DNA of 64,000 nucleotides, taken from positions 682,001 through 746,000 of the forward strand of contig CM059194.1 of NCBI GenBank assembly GCA_030323885.1. The letters run 5' to 3'. The DNA comes from Branchipolynoe longqiensis (lineage: Eukaryota; Annelida; Polychaeta; Phyllodocida; Polynoidae). Of this stretch, positions 1 to 11,927 are shown piece by piece. Under the pieces are notes generated by a model. That model saw only the letters and a program-made list of their open reading frames with translations, was not told the origin of the DNA and ran no database searches. Position 1 is the first letter of the stretch, and every line of letters starts with the position of its first letter. A program made the position numbers and the translations under genes.

Positions 1-751
1 TGAACGTAAGGGTTTACGTTCGCCGTACGTTCAGTGAACGTCAATGATGTTAAACGGACGTTTTTCCAATGCTGCTCACTACGTTGACCCACATTAAACC
101 GAGTGCAAATGCCCACGTGGTGTAATGGGAACGTCAGGAGAACGTACGTTCAATGTCTCATGATGTAGGTAACGTCACATAACGTTCTTCTGGCGATGGA
201 ATAACGTTCCGTGAGCGTAGTGACCTTGTCCTCTCTCGTTGAATGACGGTATTACTACGCTTTACCGACGTTACGCTCTCGTCAACTACGCTGCATCCAC
301 GTTCAATTTGTGCCCAAATTTGCATACTACGCCGAGAAGTTCAACGTTCTCCCTACGTTGACGTCATTACGTCGTAGTCTGACAGGGCCATTACTATCCA
401 TTAACGGCTGCCACAACCTGACGCCCGGCTCTGTTTGGGCCCTGAGCCGTCAGAAGGCTGCCTCGGCTAGTTGCTCGGCCACTCGCTCACGTCGCACCAC
501 ATCGCGGCCACTCACTCACGGCCACGCTCACGTCGCACCACACCATGCGTCGGCTCACGTTAGCTCGTTACGTCGTAGTGTGACAGGCCTATTAGATACT
601 ACTTAGGTACTACTTAGATACTGGTGCGCTTAAGTATTTGTTGCCTCATATGTCTAATAGAAGGGAATACATACTACAAACCTGTGGTATCCGAGCTTTG
701 TAATGGGCCTGTCACACTACGACGTACAGAGTCAATGCGTGCTCAGCATTA

Positions 752-1295
752 TGGGCCTGTCACATTACAACACATCTCGCAAGCGCGAGGCCAACGTGTA
801 AAATCACTTTTTTTTTGCATCAAGAAGCATCAAACTTTTTGTGGGGGGGGGGGGGGGGCAAAGTTGGACGTATACCTAGTGTATGGCTAACATGCTTCCA
901 TGCGAAAAATGTTCGGATTACGCTCACGGTACGTTCACAGAATGCCGGTGAACTTTATATACATTATTCGATCGCCAGAACTACGTTACATACATCAAGA
1001 AATGCTGTAGAAATGCTGAACGTATGTTAGACGTACATTGTCCATACGTTGTCAGTACGTGGACTGTACGTTCACGTAGTGAACATTTGTCAACGTACGC
1101 CTAACGTATACATAATGTACAGCCGACGTAAATTCTGCACGTTGCAGTACATCAACAATTTTGGGCGTGCACGAAACTTTACCGATGCGCGACACCGTAT
1201 CTCAACGACAGTCGACGTATACCAAGACACGCATAACGACTTAGCGGCCAAAAATCACATACATTGGCGCGATGCGTCGTAATGTGACAGCCCCT
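752..1295. mobile_element. Harbinger-like MITE with TTA target duplication
   Basis: Left end tgggcctgtcacattac and right end gtaatgtgacagcccct are inverted repeats (15 of 17 match), and similarity extends to about 28 bp. TTA lies at 749-751 and at 1296-1298. The element is 544 bp with no coding capacity. Confidence 0.65.
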
Positions 1296-1799
1296 TTAGA
1301 CAATTTGCCAGTACGTCAGCATTCGGCGAACTTTTCAGCGGCGGGTGTTAAAAGTGTGCGTATTATCAACGTACGCACAACATTCGTAACGTATGCAGAA
1401 CCTTCACAAAATGCCTGGGGGGAAATGGAAGAGGGGGATATGCCAGGCGGGGAACGGAAGCGGAGGAATGCAAGGGGGAGAATTGAAGAGGCGGGAATGG
1501 AAGAGGGGATATGCCAGAGGGGGAGATGGAAGATATGGCACATACATCGACGTATGTCTAACGTGCACCCACCTTATGTCGACGTATGGCTGGCGTACAC
1601 ATAGCGTATGCCAAACTTATAAGGGTCACATTGAAAATTTTGAGCATGCACAACATTTTTTCGGAGCCTTGACGCGCGTCGACGTATCCAGAACGTATAC
1701 GCTGTATGCCCGATGTAATACCCCTGTCACACTATGACATACCAGGCCAGCGAGTGTGCAACGTAAAAATCGCTTTTTTACGGTTGAGATACAACCAGA

Positions 1800-2040
1800 T
1801 GGGATGGCCGAATGAGTTAGAGCGTCCGTCTCCCGTGCTGGTGGGTCGTGGGTTCGAACCCTGGTCGAGTCAAACCAATGACTTTAAAATTGATACTTGT
1901 CGCTCGGGATTATTAGGACAGGTCAAGGAGTGGTGTGCTCAGTGTCAGGATAATGTGTCACCATGTGTGCACACTGTCACAAGTCGGTGCCCATCCTGAT
2001 ATGACCTTAGATGTTTCTAGGACGTCAAACAACAAACAAA
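1800..2040 (+). mobile_element. tRNA-derived SINE, family A
   Basis: The tRNA-like head has box A-like tggccgaatgag and box B gggttcgaaccc. The shared body follows (gagtcaaaccaatgac, then gtcaggataatgtg), and the tail is gtcctgatatgaccttagat followed by an A/C-rich end. It resembles a Leu/Ser tRNA head. Confidence 0.8.
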
Positions 2041-2221
2041 CGTTGAGATAGGTAGAAATTCTCAGAGTTTCAGGGCCACATTGGACGTCAGTGCAACGTA
2101 GTGGACTTAGGCGAAACGTAAGGCCAACGAGCCTCCAGCGTGCGCGGCGTCAGCCTAGCGAAACCCTAGTGTCGGCTTAGCGTAGGACCCGCGTAATTAC
2201 GCCCGCCCTAACATAGCCTTC

Positions 2222-2580
2222 CCTTTCTTCCCCCCTTTGCATGCCCTTCCCTTCTTCCTCCCCTCCTTCCACTTCCCCTTCTCCTTCCCCTCCCTCTTCC
2301 CCTTCTCCTTCCTTTCCCCCTCCCACTTCCCCTTTCATTCCGCTCCCTTCCTCTTCACCTTCCCCTCCCATGCCCTTCCTTTCCCCTTCCATGTCCCCTT
2401 ACATTCTTCTTCCAATTCCTCCACCTTCCCCCTCCCTTCCACTTCCTTCCCCCTCCCTTCCCATTCCCTTCCCCTCCCACTTCCCGTCGCCTTCCCCCTG
2501 TCCTTCGCCTTTCCCCTTCCTCTTCCCCCCCCCCCCCCCCTCTCAGCATTCCCTCCCATCCCCACCACCCCCAAAAAAGT
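2222..2580 (+). repeat. Polypyrimidine tract
   Basis: About 360 bp are almost purely C/T (cttcccc-type) and end in a C-run. The ORFs here are compositional. Confidence 0.9.
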
Positions 2581-3045
2581 AACTGGGCTCAGCTCTACTT
2601 CCCAGTTTAGTTTCTCTAGTTCGTTTTCACAGTTTGTTTTCATTGTGGTGGTGTTTAATTTAAATGCTCTATTACGATTAGAACCCATTTGGCGCATTGA
2701 GATCTCTACACAGGGGAATACAAGCCTCACTTACCAGCAATTCGTTGTTAGTATAGCTCTTAGATGTATCATACTGCTTCGTGTTCATTAACTGTAAGGC
2801 AATAATAGGTGAGCCAGTTACCTTGTTATAACTACTGTTCTATTCTACCCGTTAGGATTGTACTAAGCTGCCTAATGCCTATTGTATGCAGGTATTGCAG
2901 GTATAGCAATACCTCAGGGAGTTTGACGCCCCTGCCTTGTAGAGTTGTAAACCACTGCCTTGTGGTACAGGTTCTTGACAGAACCGAAGGCTAAGGGAGC
3001 AAACCCTAAACAGAAAACCATGTCACTGTGGCAGTATTAAGAGCG

Positions 3046-3206
3046 GTTGATGTATGGAACTCCCAACATCTCCCGACCAGCCACTGCAGGGACAAATAGT
3101 TTTGCGCCTGTCTTGACATGTTCTTGCCGGTGTGAAACCTCTATTTGCTCCCCGAGAGAGTGCCGCTGGTAACTTGCAAAAGCCAGCAGCACTTCAACAC
3201 TTTTGC
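3046..3206 (-). repeat. 165-bp duplicated block, copy 1
   Basis: This is a near-identical inverted copy of 22022-22186. On the minus strand it reads open as [20 protein letters not shown] and onward to [10 protein letters not shown] do not recognise the peptide. Confidence 0.7.
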
Positions 3207-3914
3207 AGGCAGCTTTCATGAAATGTTTAAGACCGACTCATGGATGCAACTCTCACAGCAGATAGCTAAATGGAGAGCGGCAGTCAAGTAATGAAAGCAG
3301 TCTTTGTCGCATCACGACCGACAGCATGATGATGAACATAGCTATATGTGACTGACATAATTCATAATGTGAGTCGATGTCAGGCCCGCAAGTGAGCAGC
3401 GTCAGTCTAACAACAGTCCAGCGTGCTCAGCATAAGGACAGCAAGTGCTCAACATGAGCATAACGGATGCCTTTATATACTCGAAGGCAAAATGCTCGCA
3501 TTACTTTCGAAGAACGTTGGCGCATGTTATATACGTTACACGTGCACCAGCTGCTCGTCAATTACGTTGAATACGTCAAGACACGTTAGACCTACATCGA
3601 GATACGTTAACACCACATTGTCAGAGTGGGGGCTGCACGTTCCTCCAGCCTCTCCGTTAGTCGTTGCAGCTCAACATAGACCGGCATAGCTCTCACATAC
3701 GTCTAACATATTTCGGCATACGCCTAGCGTGAGCACAACGTAACGGCGTTGCGTCGAAAGTTTTGGTATGTCCAAAACCTTGACGTCTGTCACTGTATCT
3801 CGCCGTAGGCTTAACAAACGAGTAACATATCTCAAAGTAATGGCCAGATTTTATCTACTTTGGCTTACACTACTGCGTTACGTCATAGTGTGAAGGAGGT
3901 ATTGTGAGTTAATT

Positions 3915-4520
3915 AATATAATCTGTTACTGCTGAAGCCTATGGTGTCAGAGTTTTGGCGTGCTTGCCAAAATCACTTTTACATGTTTGAACTTCAAATA
4001 TCTTCAACGTTAGTCATTTAATCCAAAAGTTATTTGAAACTAAAGTAATGTTTTGGGGGATGATGAAAATGGGAAATATTGCGGCTCCTTGCATGAGAGG
4101 TCAGTGCAGACTACTACACTCGTCCCCCTGGAATTGTAAGTCTTTTAATGCGTACAATTACATACATACAGGCAGTGCACTTACACATACACAGGGTACG
4201 TTCAACAACTATACAGCGCGTAGCTTGTAAGGATCATGATCACGGAAACCAGTGTCGTGGGGGGTGATGAAAATGGGAAATATTGCTCCTAGAGTGGGAC
4301 TCGAACCCACATCTGTTTGCATTCCGGGCCAGTGTGCTAACCATTACACCACCTAGGCTCCCTGATATCACCACACTACCCACACCTACCTGTCTATGTG
4401 GCTTCTTGCCTGAGAGGTCAGTGCAGACCACTACATTAAGATAGATTATAACCATCAACCTAATATATTTATCTCAGAAAATGACAGAAACTCAAAACCA
4501 TCGGACTATGCAACTGAGCG
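3915..4520 (-). mobile_element. Family C element interrupted by SINE B
   Basis: On the minus strand this is a copy of the TTAA-flanked family C. The part with aagcctatggtgtcagagtt lies at 3929-3948 and the terminal part with ccatcggactatgcaac at about 4499-4515. SINE B (4047-4437) separates them. A further piece of family C near 600-690 suggests the Harbinger-like cluster also landed inside this copy. Confidence 0.6.
4047..4437 (-). mobile_element. tRNA-derived SINE, family B
   Basis: The minus strand carries a tRNA-like head with box A-like tggtgtaatgg and box B gggttcgagtccc (about 4303-4315). A phrase gatgaaaatgggaaatatt occurs twice (4062 and 4267), so the copy looks dimeric. Confidence 0.7.
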
Positions 4521-4619
4521 TGCATGTGTGGACTTTTTTTGTTACAACACACTTAAGGTACAGTTTGAAAGTTGGAATACCAAATTCTAAAAATATCATG
4601 GATTAAGGTATGAATCTTT

Positions 4620-5035
4620 TATCTACCGTTGTATGAACATGAAACTCATCAGCACGTCTCACACCATCTGCATTTACATCTAGACAAATCTAGAGCTAGA
4701 GTCAGTTTAATTTTTTTAATTTTCATATTTGTATTTATATCTGATGGTTAATAACATGCCTAAATAATGGGGAGGCCTAGGGTTCATCAAACATTGGTTA
4801 TATATTTATTTGAAAAAAAGTTGCTGTTCACACATTTGGCAGTTCCATCATTAAATCAAGAATTCTAGGTCTAATTCCAGAGGAAGATAAAGTTATTTAC
4901 TTCACTGTTTCCTAATTATTTATGCTGGTTGAAAACAAGAATTTCAGAATTGGCTGGGGTCAATGGGGACCTTTCATAAGCCGTTTCTCTGGCTAGACAC
5001 ATGGTGGCAGCACCCTTTCCCAGTCCAAGTCGGCC
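4620..5035. other. AT-rich spacer, nothing recognised
   Basis: I see no gene, RNA or terminal-repeat structure here. Confidence 0.5.
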
Positions 5036-5039
5036 ATCA

Positions 5040-5705
5040 TGGTTGGATAGAAGGGTGTAGGTGTGTGTGTGGTGGGGGTGTAAGGGGTACTGGGGTGTAG
5101 GTGTGTGTTGTGGAGTGTAGACTATCCCTTGGGTCGGTAAAACTGAAGGCTCAGGCTTTCTATCGACAAACTGTCTGATGGTGAAAACAAGTCTTTTCAG
5201 ACTTATCCACGATAGGCAGTATAAATCTTCAAGAGAAAAAAAATCGGGTATAGGTGTGTTTGGTGGGTGTATGGTAGGGGTTTAGGGCTGTGGTGGGGGT
5301 CTAGGTGTGTGGTGGGGGTTTAGGGATGCTAAAGATTGTGAGGTGCCGCTCTACAAGACACCCCTACACCTCCACCACAAACCACCTACACTCCCACCAC
5401 ACACACCATCAACCCCCAACACACACCTACACCCCTACCACATCCCTAATCCCCCACCACACCCATACACCCAACCATGTCCACTCATCACACCCACCCC
5501 ACCATACCCACTCATCACACACCCCCACACACACACCAAAATCCTCAGGACACCGCTACACCTCCACAACACACCCTCCACACAAACATACGCCCCTACC
5601 ACACCATACCTACTCACCCTACACCCTCACCACACACCCCTAAATCCACACACACACACCAAAATCTCCACCACACCCCTACACCTCCACCACACAGACA
5701 TTTTA
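5040..5705. repeat. GT-rich then CA-rich imperfect inverted arrays
   Basis: GT-rich repeats (gtgtggtgggggt-type, 5048-5120 and 5235-5330) are followed by AC-rich repeats (cacccctacacc-type, 5355-5700). These are complementary, giving a potential long hairpin. ORFs with Pro/His/Thr repeats are artefacts. Confidence 0.8.
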
Positions 5706-5759
5706 TAAGTCTAGAGTTAGAACACTAGATCTAGACATTTCTAGAATTGTTATTTGTGA

Positions 5760-6470
5760 CCAAGAAGTTATGAAGCCCAAATGCCAAGATCACTATTGAT
5801 GGCAGTCTCTACCATTAAAGTACTCTAAACAACTCATAAGGAAGAATGGGAAAGCAAGTCATGCAAGATTGACAGTGATATGGTTGAGCTTTATTTGCTA
5901 CAACTCTTGTTCACCTACTAGTGACCTGCCACCCAGACTCGCTTACAACCTGCTACACAAACCCACATGGTTCCTGCTTACTCATATCAAAATCAGTGCC
6001 TACTTCCCATTGAACCTGAGTCCAATGGTTGTTGCACACAGCTCCGTGTTGAACTGCTTCTTCCAGTACTTCTAGAGTGAGTGTCTGTCTGCATAGCAAG
6101 TGCAAGGAGTATTTATAGGTGTCTTGGCTCACACAGCCAGCCAATCAGACACCCTCTGCAGCCTGGGAGGGGCGGCGCCCTAGAGGGGCACCTGTCACTC
6201 AACCCCAGTGCAGGCGGTGTCCATAATGTATGCAGAATGGCTGGTGTGCTTGCCCATCTGCACGGAGGGAACATTTCTGTAATAAGTAACAGACATCATA
6301 TCACAATCATGGTCACTGCGCATCATAACATTTACACATAGCGTTCTTATGGCACACAGTTAGTGGGCACCTGTTGCTTCGTTATTACATAATGATCCCA
6401 ACTCCGTCACCCGAGATATTGATATTTTTCCCAACTCGTCTACCATCACCGAAAGACTGTATATTGTTAC
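5760..6470 (+). mobile_element. Long interspersed repeat, family E, copy 1
   Basis: The region aligns by eye with 9165-10350, sharing aaggaagaatg, cagccagccaatcag and ccaactccgtc(a/g)ccc in the same order. It has no coding capacity. It could be an LTR or a DNA element; the class is unresolved. Confidence 0.5.
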
Positions 6471-6735
6471 ACCTGGTCGAGTCAAACCAATGACTTAAAA
6501 ATTTATATGTGTCGCTTCCTAGCCAGGCACTCAGCATTATTAGGATATGGCTAGGACTGGTTGGCTCAGTGTCAGGATAATGTGACTGTGGGATATCAGG
6601 TCATGGTGCTGGCAGCCTGGTATCCCAGTGGGGCAGCACTAGAAAGTCACCATGAGTGCACAGTCACAAGTCTACCCGTCCTGATATGACCTTAGATGTT
6701 GGTAGGACGTACAACAACAACAATAAACAAAAAAC
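6470..6735 (+). mobile_element. SINE family A, 5' truncated
   Basis: It begins at the post-tRNA body (cctggtcgagtcaaaccaatg) and runs to the tail ending aacaacaacaataaacaaa. Confidence 0.7.
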
Positions 6736-7860
6736 TTTCCAATGGTACCAATCTTTCTATAGTGCTACTGCTAGTTAGAGCAACTGCAAGGAGCCGCAGA
6801 CAGAATATTGAGACCAACCTCTTTGGGCCTTTAGTGTCCATAGTAGTTTCACAATGGCGAGACACGTGTAAAAACATGTATCTGAGATTGATATCTATTG
6901 GGATATATCACAGAATATATAATCTAATAGTGTGCCAAATTCTGGGGACATCCAACCGTTACATTAGGAACAGTGAATATTTAAAGATTTATTTAAAGTT
7001 GCATAGTCCGATGGTTTTGAGCTTCTCTCATTTTCTGAGATAAATATATTAGCTTGATCATTATAATCTAGTAACTTTTATTTTAAATGGCAAACTTTTG
7101 AGATATATGAAGTGCAAACGTGCTAAATTAATTTTGGCAAGCTTGCCAAAACTCTAACACTATAGGCTTCTGCAGTAAGAGGTTCTATTCAATTGCCTCA
7201 ATATTCCCTTATATGTGATGACAAATGTTTAATAAGTGCACCACTATCTAAGTTAGATATGTAGAATCAAATCTAGATAATTGTTTTTGTTTTGAAAATT
7301 TGATGTTATCATCGGACCATGCAGCTTTAAATCAATATTTTTCTCCTTTAGACACTTTTCATTTGTATTTGCAATCAAAACGCAGCTTTTGATATATTTA
7401 GTTAGATTATTGTTAAAGCTAATAAGTAATATGCATTAGTTCCATATGCTCTGTGTGCAAAATTGGATGAGCCACAGTGAGTGTTAAAAGCTTGAACAAA
7501 TTTATATTTTTGATTTTGTACACTTTTTTCGTATGTGCAATCAAAATGCACTTTTTGTAGTTCTAGATTGAATATTAATATGATAATGGGTATTAGCTCC
7601 ATATGATGTGCACTGTCAATGTATAGGAAGATACACCAATTGATTAAGCTACAGTGAGCATTTAAAGATTGATCAAATTGATATATTTGGTTTTCCGACA
7701 ATTTGTCTTTACATGTTCAATTAAAAGTCAATATTTTCCATATTTCTTTTAATAATATATATTAGTCTCAGTGAATGGGTATTGTAAAATAGTGCGCCAG
7801 ATTTGAGGAAGATTCAAGAGATTGTTTAGCTGCAATGAGCTTTCAACAATTGAAGGTTCA
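6736..7860 (+). mobile_element. Family D element fragment, split by family C
   Basis: The sequence matches 16840-17160 and the reverse complement of the complete copy at 25514-27331. It contains a degenerate internal repeat of roughly 180 bp. A family C insertion at 6997-7326 splits it. Confidence 0.65.
6997..7326 (+). mobile_element. Complete family C MITE (330 bp, TTAA duplication)
   Basis: The terminal repeats are agttgcatagtccgatg and catcggaccatgcagct (15 of 17 match when inverted). TTAA lies at 6993-6996 and 7327-7330. The empty site exists in family D copies near 17110-17135 and 26625-26645. TTAA fits Kolobok- or piggyBac-type transposition. Confidence 0.85.
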
Positions 7861-8215
7861 TTGTTATAATCTAGCGTCCATTGGCTTGAAGTAACTTGGA
7901 TTTAAAATGATTAACTTTGCATCTATTTGAAGTGCAAGCATGGAACATTAATTTTGCATCTATTTGAAGTGCAAGCATGGAACATTAATTTTGCATCTAT
8001 TTGAAGTGCAAGCATGGAACATTAATTTTGGCAAGCATGCCAAAACTCTGACACCATATGCTTATGCAGTAACAAGTTCTATTAAATTGCCTCAGTATTG
8101 CCTTCTGTATGGTGAAAATGTTTAATATGTGCACCAGTATCTAAGTTAGATATGTAGATTCAAATCTAGACAATTGCTTTGGGTTTAAACTCAGAATCCC
8201 TGTTTAGATGGGGTA
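7860..8215 (+). mobile_element. Family C copy with internal 37-bp triplication
   Basis: The central part of family C is present. A roughly 37-bp segment (ttttgcatctatttgaagtg core) is repeated three times at about 7915-8030. Confidence 0.6.
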
Positions 8216-8356
8216 CGTAAGTTTTACATAGTTTCACATTGAATGACACCACTATGGCTCATGTAATCACTGAACCGTGTCGGTTACGCTGGCCATTTAC
8301 TGAGTGGCCATTGTTGAGTGGTCATTACCTGCACCCTGCTTGGTTTGAGCATTTAC

Positions 8357-8428
8357 TAAATACATGTGCCATGGCTTTACTAAATACATGTGCCATGGCT
8401 TTACTAAATACATGTGCCATGGCCCAGT
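8357..8428 (+). repeat. 3 x 24 bp tandem repeat
   Basis: Three copies of ctaaatacatgtgccatggc plus four bases. Confidence 0.9.
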
Positions 8429-8704
8429 CGCACCTACCCGGACGAGCCCGGATTTTTAGCCGGGCCAGTCGCCCGAACAGCCCCGGATAAAATCGCTATT
8501 TTGGTTGTTTTTGGCCTCGCGGTCACACCGACCCGGATCGCAAAATGCCCCGGATGTTTTAAACATTTTAAAACATCCCGGACGAGGCCGGACCAGCCAA
8601 GGATCACCAATGACCGGCCACGGATCATGCGGGATCACCACGGACCACACACGGATGACGGTCCGGGGCGCGTTCGGCCCCTGATCCGGGTAGGTTTGAC
8701 TGGG
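8423..8704. mobile_element. GC-rich 282-bp TIR element
   Basis: The left end cccagtcgcacctacccgga and the inverted right end cccagtcaaacctacccgga match at 18 of 20. The interior is rich in CCGG words. No clear target duplication was found. Confidence 0.6.
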
Positions 8705-8884
8705 ACTTTACCGCTGACTAAGTTTGACTCAGGTTCCATCCGCAAACTGTCAGTATTGCCACGGGGTGCTTTAGTTTCTGTCCTCCCCACGAAGCCAAAT
8801 AAACCATCTACACGATTAGTCGAGTACTAGTAAATGACTAATTTAAACAAATATATGCACAAATTGAGATAGCCTCCGTGGGAA

Positions 8885-9120
8885 TTGAGATTAAATTCGC
8901 ATAGTTTTGAGTTTCTGCCATTTTCTGTTGTAAATATTACATTAGATTGATCATTATAATCTACTTTACTCTAGTTTGAAGTTGCTTTTTTTTAAAATGG
9001 GAGATATTTGAACTGAACGCGTGTCAAATTAAATTTGGCCAGCATGTCAACACTGACACCATAGGCTGCAGCAGTAATAGGTTTTAAGAAATTGACTTAG
9101 TTTCCCTTTTATGCAGCATG
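8885..9120 (+). mobile_element. Family C remnant
   Basis: Degenerate copy with gttttgagtttctgccattt, gatcattataatctac and caacactgacaccatag in family C order. Confidence 0.5.
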
Positions 9121-9164
9121 ATATAACCTTTTATAATATTACTGAATGCCTGGCCACGTTTGGG

Positions 9165-10350
9165 ACACCAGATAATACTACAGAAACTCTCCCCTTCATA
9201 TCACTTATCTATCAACTCATTAACCAATGCTAAGGAAGAATGAAGACAAGTCACACAGATAAACAGTGGAGAAGTTGTGCTTTAATAACACCATCTCCTG
9301 TCCACCTACCAGTGACCTATCATCCACACTCCTTGCCTTCTAGCCACACAAAATCTCATTACCACTTTAGCCTTTATAGAAGCAGTGCCTACAGCCCATG
9401 GGACAGGAGTCCTATGGCTCTGTACACACTCAATTGGAATAGATGAATTTTGATAGCATCAGACAGAGTGTCTGGGGTTCCTGCTCAAGAGTAGGTGTGC
9501 CTCACTCAAGAGCCAGGAGTAGAGTGATCTCTCTTCAGTGTGTCTGAAGCAGAATCTAGAATAATGATCTCAGGTTTGAGGCTAGTGTGGTCAGAGGGCC
9601 AATGGGATGCAGGGCCGCGTTCAGGGTCCGCCTCGGAGGCGCCTCGGCGACGTCTCGGCGATGCTTTTTGGCTTATTTCCGTTCAGGGTGCGTCTCGGAG
9701 ACGCCTCCCTTTTCAGGTTGGAGACAAACAGCGCCTCGAAAATGGCCGCCGCATGCAGTGGTTTCATCCAATCAGAGCGCAGCATTTCGATGCAAATGGC
9801 CGCCTCCTATGGGGGCGGCCATTTTCGAGGCGACCAACTGGCTGTTGTTGTTCAGACTAGCCTGAGGTCACGGGCGCCTCCGAGACGGAGCCTGAACGCG
9901 GCCCTGGTGACTGGTCAGTCCACAGCCAGCCAATCAGGCACCCCCCACAGTCAGGGTGGGTGGCACTCAACCCAGCTGCAGGTGGTGCCATGTGTGTATA
10001 TGAAAATTAGGCTGGTGGACATGCCCAGTGGTCCAGGAAGGGGGGGGGGGGGCAGGTAGCTATAGTTACAATAGATCTCTGTTAAAATGGTCTTTTCTCC
10101 AATTGCACTCTTTATGGATGCATAGAGAAACATTTCAACAATCATGTACTGCCTCTTATATAGGAACATCTCTTCATTAATCTGAGGAATAATATATGAA
10201 CATATATTTCACACAGCTTATATCATGTCATAATGGGAGTGGGATATTATTACTTTTAGTTTAAATAACATCATCCCCACTCCGTCGCCCAAGAATAATA
10301 ATGCTCTCTGCCAATATATAATTCTTAACTGAAAATCCGTATATTTTTAC
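9165..10350 (+). mobile_element. Family E, copy 2, carrying a hAT-like insertion
   Basis: The sequence is homologous in order to 5760-6470 but interrupted by the GC-rich TIR element at 9610-9906. The 3' part contains cactccgtcgcccaag and ends near cgtatatttttac. Confidence 0.5.
9610..9906. mobile_element. hAT-like MITE with 34-bp TIRs
   Basis: Termini begin cagggccgcgttcagg and are inverted repeats over 34 bp with 2 mismatches. The outermost CAGGG is typical of hAT elements. I could not find an 8-bp duplication. The interior is GC-rich with palindromic pieces such as aatggccgcc. Confidence 0.7.
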
Positions 10351-10439
10351 ACTTTGATGTTGCCAGGACATACAACTCCAACAACAATATATGCACAAAC
10401 AGTAATACTAAAATGGACACCAATACCTCGGTAGGATAT

Positions 10440-10735
10440 TTGTAGAATCAAACTGGAGCCCATGGGTTCGAACCCTAGTCAAGTCAAACCAATGATACTT
10501 GTAACTTCCTAGCCAGGTGCTCAGTATTGTTAGGATGGGGCAAGGACTAGTTGGCTCAGCATCAGGATAATGTGACTGAGTGGGATATAAGGCCATAGTG
10601 ATGGTGGCCCGGTCCCCCAGTTGGGCAACACTATAAAGTCGTCATGAGTGCGCACTGTCACAAGTCGGCACCCGTCCTGATATGACATTAGATGTTGCCA
10701 GGACGTAAAACTCCAATAACCAACCACAGCCACGT
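10440..10735 (+). mobile_element. SINE family A
   Basis: Box B gggttcgaaccc, the shared body and the gtcctgatatgacattagat tail are present. The 5' part is degenerate. Confidence 0.7.
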
Positions 10736-10739
10736 GATG

Positions 10740-11281
10740 GTGGGTATCACGTGACGGTCACGTGGTGCCGCACAACGCTGTATCAGCAAGTGAGTGGCCA
10801 CTGCTTCTATTGCAGAATCTGTCTGTCAGAATGGGCGGCTATTTTACATGTAATAAATTGTGTTTATTCTGCAACTGCTCAGATTTAAATTACGATTAAT
10901 AATCATCCCACCACACAACCTCAGCCACACACAAGTCCTGGGTGAATGTGTCAACAACATACTCTCTACCGGAAATAGCATGCCACGTTTGCGCAGTGGC
11001 CGTGTTTCACGTGACAGGTTGTGTGAGGTTTGGGTGTGATTGATGAGGCCCGGGTACTTCTACTGAGCTACCGACTTGTAAACTGCGAGAAGTGTCGGAT
11101 GCTTCACGGTCTGTCGGCTCTGAATGCCAACTTGAGAAAACAAGGTCATATTTATCGGACACGCATAGTCCAACCTGTGCGGCGTCTGTGTTGGGCGTGT
11201 CCTGTCACATTCAACAGGTCCTGTCACATTCAGCAAGTACTGTCACATTCAACAAGTATCGTCCTTGCTGTTTATTGATTC
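10740..11281. other. Spacer, little recognised
   Basis: It contains a three-copy 19-bp repeat (cctgtcacattcaacaggt type, about 11208-11265). No gene is supported. Confidence 0.5.
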
Positions 11282-11625
11282 ACTGGGCGCGGTGGCCCAA
11301 TCGGTTGAGCGCGTGGTTTGCGTGCGGAAGGTCGTGAGTTCGGTTCCCGGACGAGTCAAACCAATGACTTTATTAAAGTCTTTAAAATTGATTCTTGTCG
11401 CTTCCTAGTCTGGCGCTCGGCATTAAATGGATAGGGTAATGACTGGTTGGCTCAGTGTCAGGCTAATGTGGGATATCAGGTCATGGTGCTGGTAGTGACC
11501 TGATTTCCCATGTGGGGCAGCACTATACTATAAAGTCACCATGAGTGTGTACTGTCACAAGTCGGCACCCGTCCTGATATGACCTTAGATGTTGCCAAGA
11601 TGTAAAACTCCAACAAACAAAGTTG
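11282..11625 (+). mobile_element. SINE family A, near full length
   Basis: The head gggcgcggtggcccaatcgg with box B gagttcggttccc is followed by the full body and a tail ending caacaaacaaag. Confidence 0.8.
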
Positions 11626-11927
11626 GTTGATTCATATACAAACTGAATGAGGTTAACAATGATTTAACAAAACAAGTGTGTGAAGTGTCGTGTTTGTGGG
11701 GGGGGGGGGGTGCACATAGAACTGAGTAGTGGGAGTGTGGTGGGGCTGGTTAGCTATTAGTTTTTTACATTTATAATGATGCAAATACGTTGAGAGGAAT
11801 TGGTGGATGATACATTGATAATGATATTGACGCAATAGTAAAACCACGTTGCATCATATGAGAATGTCGTCTGCTTCGAAACTCATACACACCTCTTTTT
11901 ACAAAGAGTTCACCAACCAAGTTAGCT

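Larger units (their letters stand above)
1..3905. mobile_element. Nested CpG-rich TIR elements (Harbinger-like MITE cluster)
   Basis: The region is dense in ACGT/AACGT words. Related termini of the form CCTGTCACACTACGAC occur in one orientation near 707, 752 and 1719 and in the other near 370-395, 566-590, 1268-1295 and 3875-3901. This implies several nested elements of one family. Flanks are TTA/TAA where readable, as in PIF/Harbinger elements. No transposase is recognisable. It also contains a SINE, a polypyrimidine tract and a 165-bp duplicated block. Confidence 0.55.

Noticed and set aside
9610..9906. CpG-island promoter of an unannotated gene
   Set aside because: The CpG-rich segment is exactly bounded by 34-bp TIRs, so it is explained as a mobile element.
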